Shown: positions 16,093 through 24,613, numbered from the stretch's first letter. The stretch is 64,000 bases of DNA from an uncultured Gammaproteobacteria bacterium (GCA_903853385.1 CAINTJ010000102.1:1-64000); one strand, 5' to 3'. A program made the numbers and translations. The notes: generated by a model from the letters alone, not told the origin.

Positions 16093-17271
16093 TTATTTGT
16101 TGAGGTGACGCGCCATCAGTTCTTTTACGCGTCGCATCGCTTCCTTGATATTGTCGGTACTGCTGGCATAGCTGAAACGGATAAAACCTTCTCCCATATG
16201 TCCGAAGCTGGTGCCTGCCACAGTGGCAACGCCGGCTTCCTCCAGCAACAATTCTTCCAGTTGTTTCGACTTCATGCCGGTGCCGCTAATGTTGGGGAAT
16301 GCATAGAATGCGCCCTTGGGCACAATGCAGGAAAAACCAGGGATTTCGTTCAGCAATTTCACAATCAATTGCCGGCGTTCATCAAAAGTTTTCACCATCA
16401 TGTCGACCGCATCCTGCGGCCCGGTGAGTGCTTCAATACCGGCGCGCTGGATGATGGCAGAAGGGCAGGAGTTGCTATTGATCTGCAGGCGCTCAGCATG
16501 ATCGATCAGCGAGGCCGGCCATACGCCATAGCCCAGCCGCCAGCCGGTCATTGAATAAGTCTTGCTCCAGCCGTCCAGCAAGATGGTGCGGTCACGGATT
16601 GATTCATATTCCATGAAACTGACGTGCTTCATGCCGTCATAGAGCAGGCGGGCGTAGATCTCATCGGCCAGCAGCACCACATGCGGATGCTTCTCCAGGC
16701 CCTTGACGAAGCGCTCGATCACATCGCGCTCCAGCACGCCGCCGGTGGGATTGGCGGGTGTGTTGATGATGATGAGGCGGGTGTTGGGAGTGATCTGCGC
16801 CAGTACACGATCCGGGTCGAAAGCGAAGCCGGTGGACTCCTGCAGTTCAATCGGCACGGCTTTGGCGCCGCTGAACTTGATCATCGATTCGTAGATCGGA
16901 AAACCGGGATTCGGATACATGATCTCTGCACCGGGTTCGCCAAACATCATGATCGCAAAGAACATGGTGGGCTTGCCGCCTGGCACGATCATCACGTTTT
17001 CCTTGTCTATTTGCACACCGCGGTATTTCTTGATGTCGTTGGCAACTGCTTCGCGCAGCTCCGGCAGACCCTTGGCGGGGGTATAGAAATGAAAGCCGTC
17101 ATCAATCGCTTTCTTGCCAGCCTCCATGATATTGGCCGGGGTACGGAAATCCGGTGAGCCGATGCCGAGGTTGACGATGCTGCGGCCTTGCGCTTCCAGG
17201 GCTTTGGCTTTGGCGAGAATTTTAAAAGCGGATTCTGTCCCTAAACGGGACATTGCTTGCGCAAGTTGCAT
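16093..17271 (-). CDS. PLP-dependent aminotransferase, class I/II
   Basis: A 392-residue fold-type I aminotransferase, close to aspartate/aromatic aminotransferases of the AspC-like group. Visible: the N-terminal SRLGTESAFKILAKAKALEA and GIGSPDFRTP, the INTPANPTGG loop, LLADEIYARL with the PLP-ring aspartate, and GWSKTYSMTGWRLGY with the Schiff-base lysine. A substrate-carboxylate arginine candidate lies in GEGFIRFSYASS. The sequence alone does not choose between aspartate, alanine or prephenate substrates. It is followed 44 bases later by the rhodanese gene on the same strand. Confidence 0.88.
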   Translation of the reverse strand: MQLAQAMSRLGTESAFKILAKAKALEAQGRSIVNLGIGSPDFRTPANIMEAGKKAIDDGFHFYTPAKGLPELREAVANDIKKYRGVQIDKENVMIVPGGKPTMFFAIMMFGEPGAEIMYPNPGFPIYESMIKFSGAKAVPIELQESTGFAFDPDRVLAQITPNTRLIIINTPANPTGGVLERDVIERFVKGLEKHPHVVLLADEIYARLLYDGMKHVSFMEYESIRDRTILLDGWSKTYSMTGWRLGYGVWPASLIDHAERLQINSNSCPSAIIQRAGIEALTGPQDAVDMMVKTFDERRQLIVKLLNEIPGFSCIVPKGAFYAFPNISGTGMKSKQLEELLLEEAGVATVAGTSFGHMGEGFIRFSYASSTDNIKEAMRRVKELMARHLNK

Positions 17272-17704
17272 GCTTACCTCAGGGTTTAAGCGGGTGGATT
17301 CGGGAACTATTCCAGTTTGGTTCTGCCTGCCCGGCCACGCTGGGCGGATAGGTGCAGTGAAGCTGTGAAACTATAAAAACAGGTTGTGAAAATCAATGCA
17401 AATTCCGGAGTTCAGCCAAAGTATTTCACGGGCTGCTTCCCCGGTTTTCCTGATTAAGTAAGTAGCAACGGTATTCCTGATTGGTTAGTGCGCAGCCTTG
17501 CGGCGACAAGCCGGTTCCCGGCTGAATACCAATGGATAATTCACTATAAAACAATAAAAGTTTCATAAGAATAATAAATATAATATATACGATACAAAAG
17601 GTTACAGAGGGCCGGGGCAGCTTGGCAGATTGGAAGATCGCTGCATCTGGTCTTGCTGGCACAGCGCGAGGTGTTGGCTGCGCCAGTCCCGGCAGCTGAG
17701 TGGA
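17272..17704. other. 433-base intergenic region
   Basis: No gene is supported. Bases about 17540-17600 form a marked AT-rich island that could hold the promoter of the leftward aminotransferase gene, though no clean -35/-10 pair is evident. The remaining sequence shows no clear hairpin. Confidence 0.5.
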
Positions 17705-19342
17705 TTAGTGGGGGTGATAGTGTGCGATGACCTGCGCCGCCAGCGCACTGGTGGAGGCATCAAAATCCGTCGGCAGCGAGCCGCTGCTGAGTGCTTTGAA
17801 CACGCCTGAACCCAGGGTTTTGCCCAGTTCTACCCCCCATTGATCAAATGCATTCATGTCGAGCAGCACACTTTGCACAAACACCTTGTGTTCATAGAGT
17901 GCAATCAGGGCGCCGAGAGTTTGCGGATTCAATGACTGCATCAGCAAAGTATTGCTGGGGCGGTTGCCCGGGCACACTTTGAACGGCGCCAGCCATGCGG
18001 CTTGGGCTGGCGTCTTGCCTTGCTGTAGCAGTTCAGCAGTGGCTTGCTTCAGCGTAAGGCCGGCCATCAAGGCCTGGCTCTGGGCAAAGCAGTTGGCCAG
18101 CAATTGCAAATGCGCTTGTGGCTGCGGGCTGGCGCTGGCAATGGCACAGATGAAATCTGCCGGAATAAAGCGGGTGCCCTGATGCAGCAATTGATGGAAC
18201 GAATGCTGGCCATTGGTGCCGGCACTGCCCCAGATGATGCCGCCGCTTTGGCACTGCAGTGTGTTGCCGTGTTGGTCCACTTGCTTGCCCAGGCTTTCCA
18301 TATCGAGTTGTTGCAGAAAGGCTGGCAGCAAATACAGGTTCTGCAAATACGGCAGCACTGCATGGCTGTGGGCATTGTGACCGTGGTAATACCAGTGTGT
18401 GAGCAAGGCCATAATTACCGGCATGTTTTGTCCGGGTTCCGCACTGCGAAAATGTTCATCCATCAAATGAGCGCCATGCAACAGCGAACGGAAATTCTGC
18501 ATGCCAATGCCGAGTGCAATCGGCAAGCCGATCGCTGACCACAACGAATAGCGGCCACCCACCCAATCCCACATCGGGAAAATATGTTCGGCAGCAATGC
18601 CGAACTCTGCTGCTTTGCCGGTATTGGCACTCACGGCAACAAAATGGTGCGGGAGGGCCGACTCCGGAATGCCGCTGGCGAGTACCCAGGCACGCGCGGC
18701 ATGGGCGTTCTGCATGGTTTCCACAGTAGTGAATGTTTTGGAAGCAATCACAAACAGGGTTGAACTTGCCTGCAAGGTGGACAGTGTTTGTGCAAGATGA
18801 ACAGGATCAACATTCGAGACGAAGTGGCATTGCAACCGGCTTGAATGAAACGGGGTGAGCGCGGCATAGGCCATCGCTGGCCCCAGATCGGAGCCGCCGA
18901 TGCCGATATTCACTACAGTTTTGATCGGTGTGCTGTGGTAACCACGCCACTGGCCTTCATGTACAGCCCCCACAAAGCGCTCCATGCTGGCCAGCGCAGC
19001 GTGAACCTGCTGTTCGCGGGCAGTGCTGTGCTGGGGTGAGCGCAGCAACATGTGCAGGGCCGGCCGGTCTTCGGTGTTATTGATGTGGTCGCCCCGGAAC
19101 AGCGAGTCAATCTTGTCTTGCAGGCCGGCTCGCTGCGCCAGTTGCAGTAAAACCTGCTTGATAGTGTCAGTGAGCAGGTTTTTGGAATAGTCCAGCTGCA
19201 ATCCTGCCGCACTGAGGTGGTAACGCTGTGCGCGGCCAGGGTCTGAGTTGAACAATTCTTTCAGGGGCGGGAGGGCAGTGGCGGCCAGCGCTGTCATCTG
19301 CTGCCATTCTTCACTGTGGGTGAGAGGAGCCGTGGTATTCAT
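17705..19342 (-). CDS. pgi: glucose-6-phosphate isomerase
   Basis: Interconverts glucose 6-phosphate and fructose 6-phosphate in glycolysis and gluconeogenesis. At 545 residues it is the normal bacterial length. Signatures: NIGIGGSDLGPAMAYAAL, VSNVDPVHLAQTL, ASKTFTTVETMQNA, WDWVGGRYSLWSAIGLPIAL and the C-terminal FDQWGVELGKTLG containing the catalytic-region lysine. The start is set at 19342 (MNTTAPLTHSEEWQQM), preceded by AGG; a longer frame exists but adds residues with no homology. The gene stands alone and diverges from tRNA-Thr. Confidence 0.95.
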   Translation of the reverse strand: MNTTAPLTHSEEWQQMTALAATALPPLKELFNSDPGRAQRYHLSAAGLQLDYSKNLLTDTIKQVLLQLAQRAGLQDKIDSLFRGDHINNTEDRPALHMLLRSPQHSTAREQQVHAALASMERFVGAVHEGQWRGYHSTPIKTVVNIGIGGSDLGPAMAYAALTPFHSSRLQCHFVSNVDPVHLAQTLSTLQASSTLFVIASKTFTTVETMQNAHAARAWVLASGIPESALPHHFVAVSANTGKAAEFGIAAEHIFPMWDWVGGRYSLWSAIGLPIALGIGMQNFRSLLHGAHLMDEHFRSAEPGQNMPVIMALLTHWYYHGHNAHSHAVLPYLQNLYLLPAFLQQLDMESLGKQVDQHGNTLQCQSGGIIWGSAGTNGQHSFHQLLHQGTRFIPADFICAIASASPQPQAHLQLLANCFAQSQALMAGLTLKQATAELLQQGKTPAQAAWLAPFKVCPGNRPSNTLLMQSLNPQTLGALIALYEHKVFVQSVLLDMNAFDQWGVELGKTLGSGVFKALSSGSLPTDFDASTSALAAQVIAHYHPH

Positions 19343-19445
19343 GGTGCTGCCTGTAGTCCTGGTATGAAAGCAAGGGCGAATGACAAAAACCTCAATATGC
19401 AAGATTTGTCATCGTCGATAATTCATCGCAAGTGTAACGTAAACA

Positions 19446-19475
19446 TTGCCCGAACCGCCCTGTGGTTGATACCAT
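19446..19475 (+). promoter_or_regulatory. candidate sigma-70 promoter for tRNA-Thr
   Basis: TTGCCC and TACCAT are 18 bases apart and are followed by a GC-rich discriminator before the tRNA starts at 19490. The -35 and -10 elements are imperfect, but a GC-rich discriminator is typical of stringently controlled stable-RNA promoters. Confidence 0.4.
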
Positions 19476-19489
19476 GCCGCCGCTTTAAG

Positions 19490-19565
19490 GCCGGTATAGC
19501 TCAGACGGTAGAGCAACTGACTTGTAATCAGTGGGTCCCGAGTTCGATTCTTGGTGCCGGCACCA
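19490..19565 (+). tRNA. tRNA-Thr (anticodon TGT)
   Basis: A 76-base cloverleaf with encoded CCA. Acceptor GCCGGTA pairs with TGCCGGC (one G-T pair), followed by discriminator A and CCA. The anticodon stem ACTGA/TCAGT holds the loop CTTGTAA, so the anticodon is TGT at 19523-19525. The T-loop GTTCGATTC is canonical. Confidence 0.97.
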
Positions 19566-19680
19566 TTCATGAACAGACCTCCTTGCTACTGTTGAGTAAT
19601 CAGCGCAGTGCAGGGAGGCGCTGCTTCAGGCGCGGCAGGCGCTCCTTCAGCTTGCGAAGCCAAGACCCCCATCCCGGCCG

Positions 19681-19935
19681 CTATAGTTCCAATCCCTTCT
19701 GGTCAGGTTGCCATTTGGCCAACTCTAGCTGGGCTTTGCCAATACCCAGATTTTTCAGCCAGCGGGCCACTGCATCCAGACTGATCCAGGTTTTCAATTT
19801 GCCGGCAGTGGTGTGCACGGTGACGCTGCTGGTCAAATGCTCCGCCTCAATATAAAACGCGCGGCCATTGGCAATAATGCGGATTTTTTTGACGGCACCG
19901 GCATCGATCAGTGCGCGAAGAGTGCGCTCATCCAT
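19681..19935 (-). CDS. ParC-family partition-associated-like small protein
   Basis: An 84-residue soluble protein, MDERTLRALIDAGAVKKIRI, then GRAFYIEAEHLT, TTAGKLKTWISLDAVARWLK and LGIGKAQLELAKWQP. It resembles short chromosomal and plasmid proteins annotated as plasmid replication/partition-related or ParC-family, found in Pseudomonas and Xanthomonas relatives. No parA or parB gene is present nearby, so a role in partition is not supported by context. Function is effectively unknown. Confidence 0.65.
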   Translation of the reverse strand: MDERTLRALIDAGAVKKIRIIANGRAFYIEAEHLTSSVTVHTTAGKLKTWISLDAVARWLKNLGIGKAQLELAKWQPDQKGLEL

Positions 19936-20034
19936 GCCTTAATCCTGGATTTTTCATGGGTTGCTTCAGTCTGGACAAGTAGTAATCAAGAGGCTGCCAA
20001 GATGGTACAAATAGCCTGTTTTGGCAAGCAGGTA

Positions 20035-21105
20035 CTACTTGGCATCCAACGCAAATAATTCAGCCAGAATGCCGCGCCATTCCCGGTATTGCTGTTCAAA
20101 GGTGCCGGTGAGCCGGTGCAGCGCATCGTTGGTTTGCAGCTCGGTGGGTTCAATTTCATTGGTGAAGCCTTCGCCCAGTTCGTCGACATAAAGCTCCTGC
20201 AATTTGGCCCAGCGGTAATTGTTGTAGCTTTGTTGCAGTGCACGATAACTGCCGTGCTGAAAGTCCGAAGTACTGGCTAGCACGCGGGCATTGCGGGTTT
20301 CGCTGCTTTCTGCTTGTTCACGCTGGGACTGGCGCCACAGCCCGTACAGCGGTTTGGCGGCGCTATAGAAGCGGGCATATTCCTCATCGACCACATCAAT
20401 GAACTCATATTCCCGGCCGCGGATTGTGAGGATGCGTTTCATCAAGGGATCGGTAGCAGCTGGCATGCGCTTGAGGGTGACTTCCCCTTTGGGGCTTTCT
20501 TCCAGATACGGTGAAAATGCCGCAGGCACGAGCCCAAGCCCGTATCTCAGCAAGGACACATTCTTCATTTTGCTGAGTTCATCAGTGCTTAGTTGCTGGG
20601 CTTGTTGTTTCAGTCCGTTGGTGATCTCGCCAAACATTTGTGCAAAATCATCCTCGGCCAGGGCGTCGCCGCTCAAGGCATGACTTGCCATGGCGGTGCC
20701 ATTGAATACGCGATCAATCCATACCCGTCCGGTACTGTCGGTGGCTTTGATGGCAAGCTGCAGCACATTGCCGTCCGACTTGAGAATCTGGCCGCTGATG
20801 CGCAGATCAGCGCCATTGTCGAGCAGCGGTAAGACCCGCACTGCTCCGAAGTTGCCACTTTGTTCGAGGCGGTAACGCAGATACATCGGCAATAAGCGGG
20901 TTTCACTGACCGCCACCGCCTGCACCGGATCAGGTTTGGTTGGCTCTTTTTTGGCTGGCGTTACCGCTTTTTCCGGCGGTTTTTCCGCTTGCGTGAAGAT
21001 CTGGATGCTGACGTCCACAAAATGCTCTTCATCACTGGCGCGGACCCAGGAGCTAGCCACCAGCAGCACCAACAACCAGGGCCGGAATAGCTGCTTGCGC
21101 TTCAT
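20035..21105 (-). CDS. exported protein of unknown function, second gene of an envelope operon
   Basis: A 356-residue protein not recognised as any named family. The start at 21105 overlaps the upstream lipoprotein stop as ATGA. A signal peptide (LFRPWLLVLLVASSWVRASD) is followed by a Lys/Pro-rich linker (AEKPPEKAVTPAKKEPTKPD). A region that reads like an outer-membrane or glycosyl-complex accessory domain comes next (YRLEQSGNFGAVRVLP, DLRISGQILKSDGNVLQLAI, WIDRVFNGTA). The C-terminal half is helical and charged, with GREYEFIDVVDEEYARFY and many Gln and Glu. The first half resembles domains that assess additive properties, but no function can be assigned. It belongs with the lipoprotein gene. 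Confidence 0.75.
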   Translation of the reverse strand: MKRKQLFRPWLLVLLVASSWVRASDEEHFVDVSIQIFTQAEKPPEKAVTPAKKEPTKPDPVQAVAVSETRLLPMYLRYRLEQSGNFGAVRVLPLLDNGADLRISGQILKSDGNVLQLAIKATDSTGRVWIDRVFNGTAMASHALSGDALAEDDFAQMFGEITNGLKQQAQQLSTDELSKMKNVSLLRYGLGLVPAAFSPYLEESPKGEVTLKRMPAATDPLMKRILTIRGREYEFIDVVDEEYARFYSAAKPLYGLWRQSQREQAESSETRNARVLASTSDFQHGSYRALQQSYNNYRWAKLQELYVDELGEGFTNEIEPTELQTNDALHRLTGTFEQQYREWRGILAELFALDAK

Positions 21106-21797
21106 TTGCTGTGGCCTTGTTGTGAACACACTTTGTTGCGGGTCAAAGTTTGCTTGCAATCATAATGATCATCTTGCGAAACAAAACGCGTGTAGTAATT
21201 GCTGATCACAATGGGAGAGGTCACCCGGTCCGAACCAATGGTGGAGGTGACGTTGAGTTGCGTCCCGTCCGGACTCAAACTGAACAAGTGGCTGACTTGC
21301 AGTCCGCCGGCCATATACATCTGGAACACCATACGATCATTGGTCCAGCCGCAGCGTTCACTGCCAAAGGCATTGGTGCGCTGCACAAATTGTTTCTCGT
21401 GATAGAGGCAGCGCAAGTTGAAGTCATTCTCGCGTTCCACATTGACACTCGCATCGTCCTGTTTGATGTTAAGCAGTGGCATGCGGGTGATCTCTTCTGC
21501 CAACTGGGCCAGACCGTTGATCGACTTGGCGTCGAGCCCCGAGGCTTCCTTGAAGCCGGCGTTTTCGTTGGTGTTGCGTACAATCCCGCGCCGGATATCG
21601 GCAACGTAGAGTTGAAATCTGTTGGAGAAGACATCACTTGCCTGATAGTTCTTTTCCCAGTGACCGGAAAAATCCGGCAGCTTGGCATTGTGGAGCTGCG
21701 TGGATTCAGGCTTGAATGTTTGCTCATGGGTCGTGGCACATGAGGCGAGCATCAGGGCTGCACTGCAAACAAGAATTTTTTTCAAACAGAATGGCAT
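21102..21797 (-). CDS. lipoprotein of unknown function, first gene of an envelope operon
   Basis: A 231-residue protein with a clear lipobox (ALMLASC, Cys near residue 20), so it is lipid-anchored, probably in the outer membrane. The mature part has PDFSGHWEKNYQASDVFSNR, then a central region with two cysteines (NLRCLYHEKQ and GSERCGWTNDRMVF), and TSTIGSDRVTSPIVISNYYT near the end. The central and C-terminal parts read like a beta-rich ligand-binding domain. The gene is translationally coupled to the next (ATGA). It is unrelated to its other neighbours, and no function is known. Confidence 0.78.
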   Translation of the reverse strand: MPFCLKKILVCSAALMLASCATTHEQTFKPESTQLHNAKLPDFSGHWEKNYQASDVFSNRFQLYVADIRRGIVRNTNENAGFKEASGLDAKSINGLAQLAEEITRMPLLNIKQDDASVNVERENDFNLRCLYHEKQFVQRTNAFGSERCGWTNDRMVFQMYMAGGLQVSHLFSLSPDGTQLNVTSTIGSDRVTSPIVISNYYTRFVSQDDHYDCKQTLTRNKVCSQQGHSK

Positions 21798-22180
21798 GCA
21801 GGGCTGAAACTATGGATGCAGGGAAGACAGATGAGCATCTTAGCGAGTGTGGCGGACAGAGCAATTAAATTCCTCTTAGAACGAAATATTGAATAAATCC
21901 AATAAATTTATGCACATAGAGGAACTTCGTGAAGTGGCTGATTAAGAAAGTGTTCTAAATTTATGAGGCTGGATTCAGGTTCGATTAACTCTTTGAAAAT
22001 AATAGAGAAAATATGACAAACAAAATCAATGTCAGGCAGTTTGTCACAGTCTTGCCGACGCAGTGTCACAATGCCCCGCCAGGTTACACACACACTTATC
22101 CACAGTTTGTGCACAAAATTACTACAAGCCACGTAGATCTACGTACCATGGCAAGACAGGAATGAGGGAGGACCGCTAGC
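21798..22180. other. 383-base divergent intergenic region between the lipoprotein and thioesterase genes
   Basis: No gene is supported. An AT-rich part (21840-22020) is followed by a GC-richer part that holds one DnaA-box-like TTATCCACA (22096-22104) and two perfect palindromes described separately. Confidence 0.5.
22096..22144 (+). promoter_or_regulatory. DnaA-box-like site with two perfect palindromes upstream of the thioesterase gene
   Basis: TTATCCACA (22096-22104) is followed one base later by the 12-bp palindrome TTTGTGCACAAA (22106-22117) and then by the 14-bp palindrome ACGTAGATCTACGT (22131-22144). They end 36 bases before the thioesterase start, so they lie in its promoter zone and could be operators. 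A lone DnaA box does not make an origin. Confidence 0.5.
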
Positions 22181-22594
22181 ATGACAGCAACCTGGCAATT
22201 GCAAATGGCCGTACGCGACTATGAGTGCGACATGCAGGGCGTGGTCAACAATGCTGTGTACCAGAACTATCTGGAGCATGCCCGCCATGAATTCCTCAAA
22301 TTGCGTGGACTCGATTTTGCCGTGCTGGCCAAGGCTGGCATCAATCTGGTGGTGGTGCGGGCGGAACTCGATTACAAAGGCTCATTGACCAGCGGCGACA
22401 AATTCACCATCAGCACGACACTTGAGCAGCAGTCCCGCTTGAAATTTGCTTTCAAGCAAACCATCACGCGTGATGCCGACAACAAGCTGATGCTGGAGGC
22501 TCTGGTCATAGGCACCGGCGTCAATCCGCAAGGCAAGCCCTATCTGCCTGATCAATTGCTGCCCTTGATGCGCTCGCTCACTCACCAACCCTGA
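22181..22594 (+). CDS. acyl-CoA thioesterase, hot-dog fold (4HBT/YbgC type)
   Basis: A 137-residue hot-dog-fold enzyme that hydrolyses acyl-CoA or related thioesters. The N-terminal motif VRDYECDMQGVVNNAVYQNYLEH fits the YbgC/FcbC pattern, with the aspartate of ECDMQG in the usual active-site place. The long helix HARHEFLKLRGL and the strand region VVVRAELDYKGSLTSGD follow. Length is normal. A GGGAGG lies about ten bases before ATG. It is 30 bases upstream of the peroxiredoxin gene, so the two and the esterase gene may form one operon. Confidence 0.88.
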   Translation: MTATWQLQMAVRDYECDMQGVVNNAVYQNYLEHARHEFLKLRGLDFAVLAKAGINLVVVRAELDYKGSLTSGDKFTISTTLEQQSRLKFAFKQTITRDADNKLMLEALVIGTGVNPQGKPYLPDQLLPLMRSLTHQP

Positions 22595-22624
22595 TCAAAT
22601 CAGGATTTTCTGCCAGGAGACAAC

Positions 22625-23098
22625 ATGGCTCTGCCCAAAATCGGCAACCTCGCACCGCAATTTACCTTGATGGATCAGGACGGCAATCAGCAGTCACTGA
22701 AGGATTTTCGTGGCCAGGCGGTAGTCGTCTATTTTTATCCGAAAGCACTGACGCCCGGTTGTACCGTGCAAGCGCGCATGTTGCGCGACAGCAAGAAAGA
22801 ATTGGGCAAGCGCAATATCAAGGTGTTTGGCATCAGTGGCGACCAGCCTAAATTGCTGACCAGGTTCGTCGAGAAAGAAAAACTCAATTTCACACTGCTG
22901 TCGGATCCCGATCATGCCGTTGCCGAAAAATATGGCGTCTGGGGGTTGAAGAAATTCATGGGGCGCGAATACATGGGCATTCACCGGATGAGTTTCATCA
23001 TCGATGCCGATGGTCGTCTTCGTCACATCATGGAAAAAGTGAATACCAAGACCCATCACGATGAAGTGCTGGCGTGGATCGGCCAGAACCTCAAGTAA
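22625..23098 (+). CDS. bcp: thioredoxin-dependent thiol peroxidase, BCP-type peroxiredoxin with a single cysteine
   Basis: A 157-residue peroxiredoxin of the BCP/PrxQ group, which reduces hydroperoxides in the cytoplasm. The peroxidatic Cys46 sits in YPKALTPGCTVQA; VWGLKKFMGREYMGIHRMSF is the usual BCP C-terminal core. The resolving Cys found five residues later in E. coli BCP is Arg51 here, and no other Cys exists in the protein. It must therefore work as a one-cysteine enzyme with an external thiol. Its stop overlaps the next start (TAATG). Confidence 0.93.
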   Translation: MALPKIGNLAPQFTLMDQDGNQQSLKDFRGQAVVVYFYPKALTPGCTVQARMLRDSKKELGKRNIKVFGISGDQPKLLTRFVEKEKLNFTLLSDPDHAVAEKYGVWGLKKFMGREYMGIHRMSFIIDADGRLRHIMEKVNTKTHHDEVLAWIGQNLK

Positions 23099-23862
23099 TG
23101 CGACTGCATTTCAAACACTATCCGGGCACAGGGCCGACGCTGCTGATTCTGCACGGGCTCTACGGCAACCAGGGCAATTGGGCTGCCCAGGCCAGGCAGT
23201 TGGCGCCGCACTTCAATGTCTATGCACTGGATGCCCGCAATCATGGCCAATCGCCGTGGGCTGACACCATGGGGCTGGCCGAGATGGCAACAGACGTAGC
23301 GGACACCATGCGCACCTTGGCGCTGCCGCATGCGCATTTGCTCGGTCATTCGATGGGGGGCAAAACCGCGATGATGCTGGCGCTGACCCAGCCCGGGCTG
23401 GTGCAAAGCCTGTGTGTGGTTGATATAGCACCTGTTGCCTATCCCCAGGCCGGCGATGGCGTGATCAAAGCCTTGTGTGAGCTGGACCTGAGCTCAATCA
23501 GTACGCGTGGCGATGCTGACAACAAGCTGGCAGTCAGCATCCCGGAAAAATTCATTCGTGATTTTTTACTGGCCAATCTGCAGCGTTCGCAAACTGGCGG
23601 CTGGTGCTGGCGATTCAATCTGCCGGTGCTGGCCTCCTGTTTCCAGCAAGTGACGGGCTGGCCAGGCGGACTTGGCACTTACCCAGGACCCACGCTGTTC
23701 ATCAAAGGCGAACACTCCAGCTACATCCTGCCCGATTATGAGGCCGCCACGCTGCAACAATTTCCTCACACCCAGCTTAAAGTGGTCAATGGTGCCGGCC
23801 ACTGGGTGCACAGCGAAAAGCCGGAAGCGGTGCTGCGGCTGATCAGGAATTTCCTGGGATAA
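23098..23862 (+). CDS. alpha/beta-hydrolase, YbfF-like esterase
   Basis: A 254-residue soluble alpha/beta hydrolase. Visible: LHGLYGNQGNWAAQARQLAP with the oxyanion-hole segment, LDARNHGQSP, the nucleophile elbow GHSMGGKTA, and the C-terminal VNGAGHWVHSEKPEAVLRLI holding the catalytic His. This pattern is that of E. coli YbfF, an esterase of broad and unclear physiological substrate. The start at 23098 shares a base with the peroxiredoxin stop (TAATG), so it is coupled to it. No signal peptide. Confidence 0.88.
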   Translation: MRLHFKHYPGTGPTLLILHGLYGNQGNWAAQARQLAPHFNVYALDARNHGQSPWADTMGLAEMATDVADTMRTLALPHAHLLGHSMGGKTAMMLALTQPGLVQSLCVVDIAPVAYPQAGDGVIKALCELDLSSISTRGDADNKLAVSIPEKFIRDFLLANLQRSQTGGWCWRFNLPVLASCFQQVTGWPGGLGTYPGPTLFIKGEHSSYILPDYEAATLQQFPHTQLKVVNGAGHWVHSEKPEAVLRLIRNFLG

Positions 23863-23884
23863 CCCACAGAGCAAGTGCTGCCAC

Positions 23885-24469
23885 TTATTGCAGCCGGCAG
23901 TTCTTCGAAAACTGGGCCTTGAGAAAATCCATCTGGTCTGCCCGGATACGTTTGCTGTTCACCAGTGCGAGATATTCGGCCGGATTGGGTTGATACGGCA
24001 GTGCCAGCAATTCCATATTGGCTTCCTGGGGTGTCTTGTTCTGCTTGTAGTGGTTGCAGCGCTTGCAGGCAGCGACCACGTTTACCCAGACATTCATGCC
24101 GCCACGCGAAGTGGGTACGATGTGATCGCAGCTCAGGTCACGGTCGGGAAATTCCTTGCCGCAATACATGCACAGGTTCTGGTCGCGGCGAAACAGGATG
24201 CGGTTGCTTAGCGCGGGTTTCTTGGGTCGGCCACCATGCAGGGCACCTTCACAGGCAATGATGCTATGCAGGATGATGAAGCTGCGTTCACCGGAATAGC
24301 GGGAAGTGCCGCCATAGACCGTGCGAACCCGGTCACCCATGGTCCAGGTGACCAGTTCGCGGGCATACAGCGTAGTGGCTTCCTGCCAGGTCAGCCATTC
24401 CACCGGGCTGCCTGCGAGATTCAGCCGCAAAATATGCGAGTGTTCGTCTGACTTTTCTATGCGGTACAT
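23885..24469 (-). CDS. HNH endonuclease-type protein
   Basis: A 194-residue soluble protein with an HNH nuclease fold near its C-terminal half. Zinc-knuckle pairs are CMYC and CKRC, and the catalytic strand reads LSCDHIVPTSRGGMNVWVNV. A conserved N-terminal region (EWLTWQEATTLYARELVTWT) precedes it. The layout matches a chromosomal HNH protein widespread in gammaproteobacteria and cyanobacteria, not a mobile-element nuclease. No phage genes surround it. Its DNA target is unknown. It converges with the esterase gene, 22 bases apart. Confidence 0.85.
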   Translation of the reverse strand: MYRIEKSDEHSHILRLNLAGSPVEWLTWQEATTLYARELVTWTMGDRVRTVYGGTSRYSGERSFIILHSIIACEGALHGGRPKKPALSNRILFRRDQNLCMYCGKEFPDRDLSCDHIVPTSRGGMNVWVNVVAACKRCNHYKQNKTPQEANMELLALPYQPNPAEYLALVNSKRIRADQMDFLKAQFSKNCRLQ

Positions 24470-24592
24470 TGCGTAGTTACAAGTCCTGAAGATACTGCGT
24501 TGGTATAGCGGTGGTTGGTCTACCTTACCGTTGCATCGACTCTTGCATGTTGCGGGCTGAATTTAATGGCATAAACCGGGGGCGTCAACACC

Positions 24593-24613
24593 AGTGACAC
24601 GCGCAGTGACACG
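24593..24613. repeat. short direct repeat AGTGACACG
   Basis: Two copies of AGTGACACG (24593-24601 and 24605-24613) with a 12-base period lie in the 201-base gap between the 3'-phase dehydrogenase gene end and the start of the HNH gene. It may be a regulator site for the HNH gene or chance. Confidence 0.3.

Noticed and set aside
17426-17662. A 78-codon frame on the minus strand in the gap before pgi.
   Set aside because: Low-complexity translation from AT-rich DNA with no family resemblance and no ribosome site.
19586-19672. A 28-codon minus-strand frame, Ala/Pro/Glu-rich, just past the ParC-like gene.
   Set aside because: The composition comes from two imperfect 14-base direct repeats (19616-19629 and 19637-19650). 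No ribosome site or homologue is known.
22096-22104. A DnaA-box consensus TTATCCACA as a possible replication origin.
   Set aside because: Only one box, with no dnaA, dnaN, gidA or rpmH nearby and no AT-rich unwinding cluster with repeats.
21908-22132. A 74-codon frame on the minus strand in the lipoprotein/thioesterase gap.
   Set aside because: No recognisable motif, no ribosome site, unusual composition, and it would run through the palindromes; better read as promoter DNA.
23885-24469. The HNH nuclease as part of a defence or phage island.
   Set aside because: It belongs to a widespread chromosomal HNH family, and its neighbours are metabolic genes with no methylase, integrase or phage gene.
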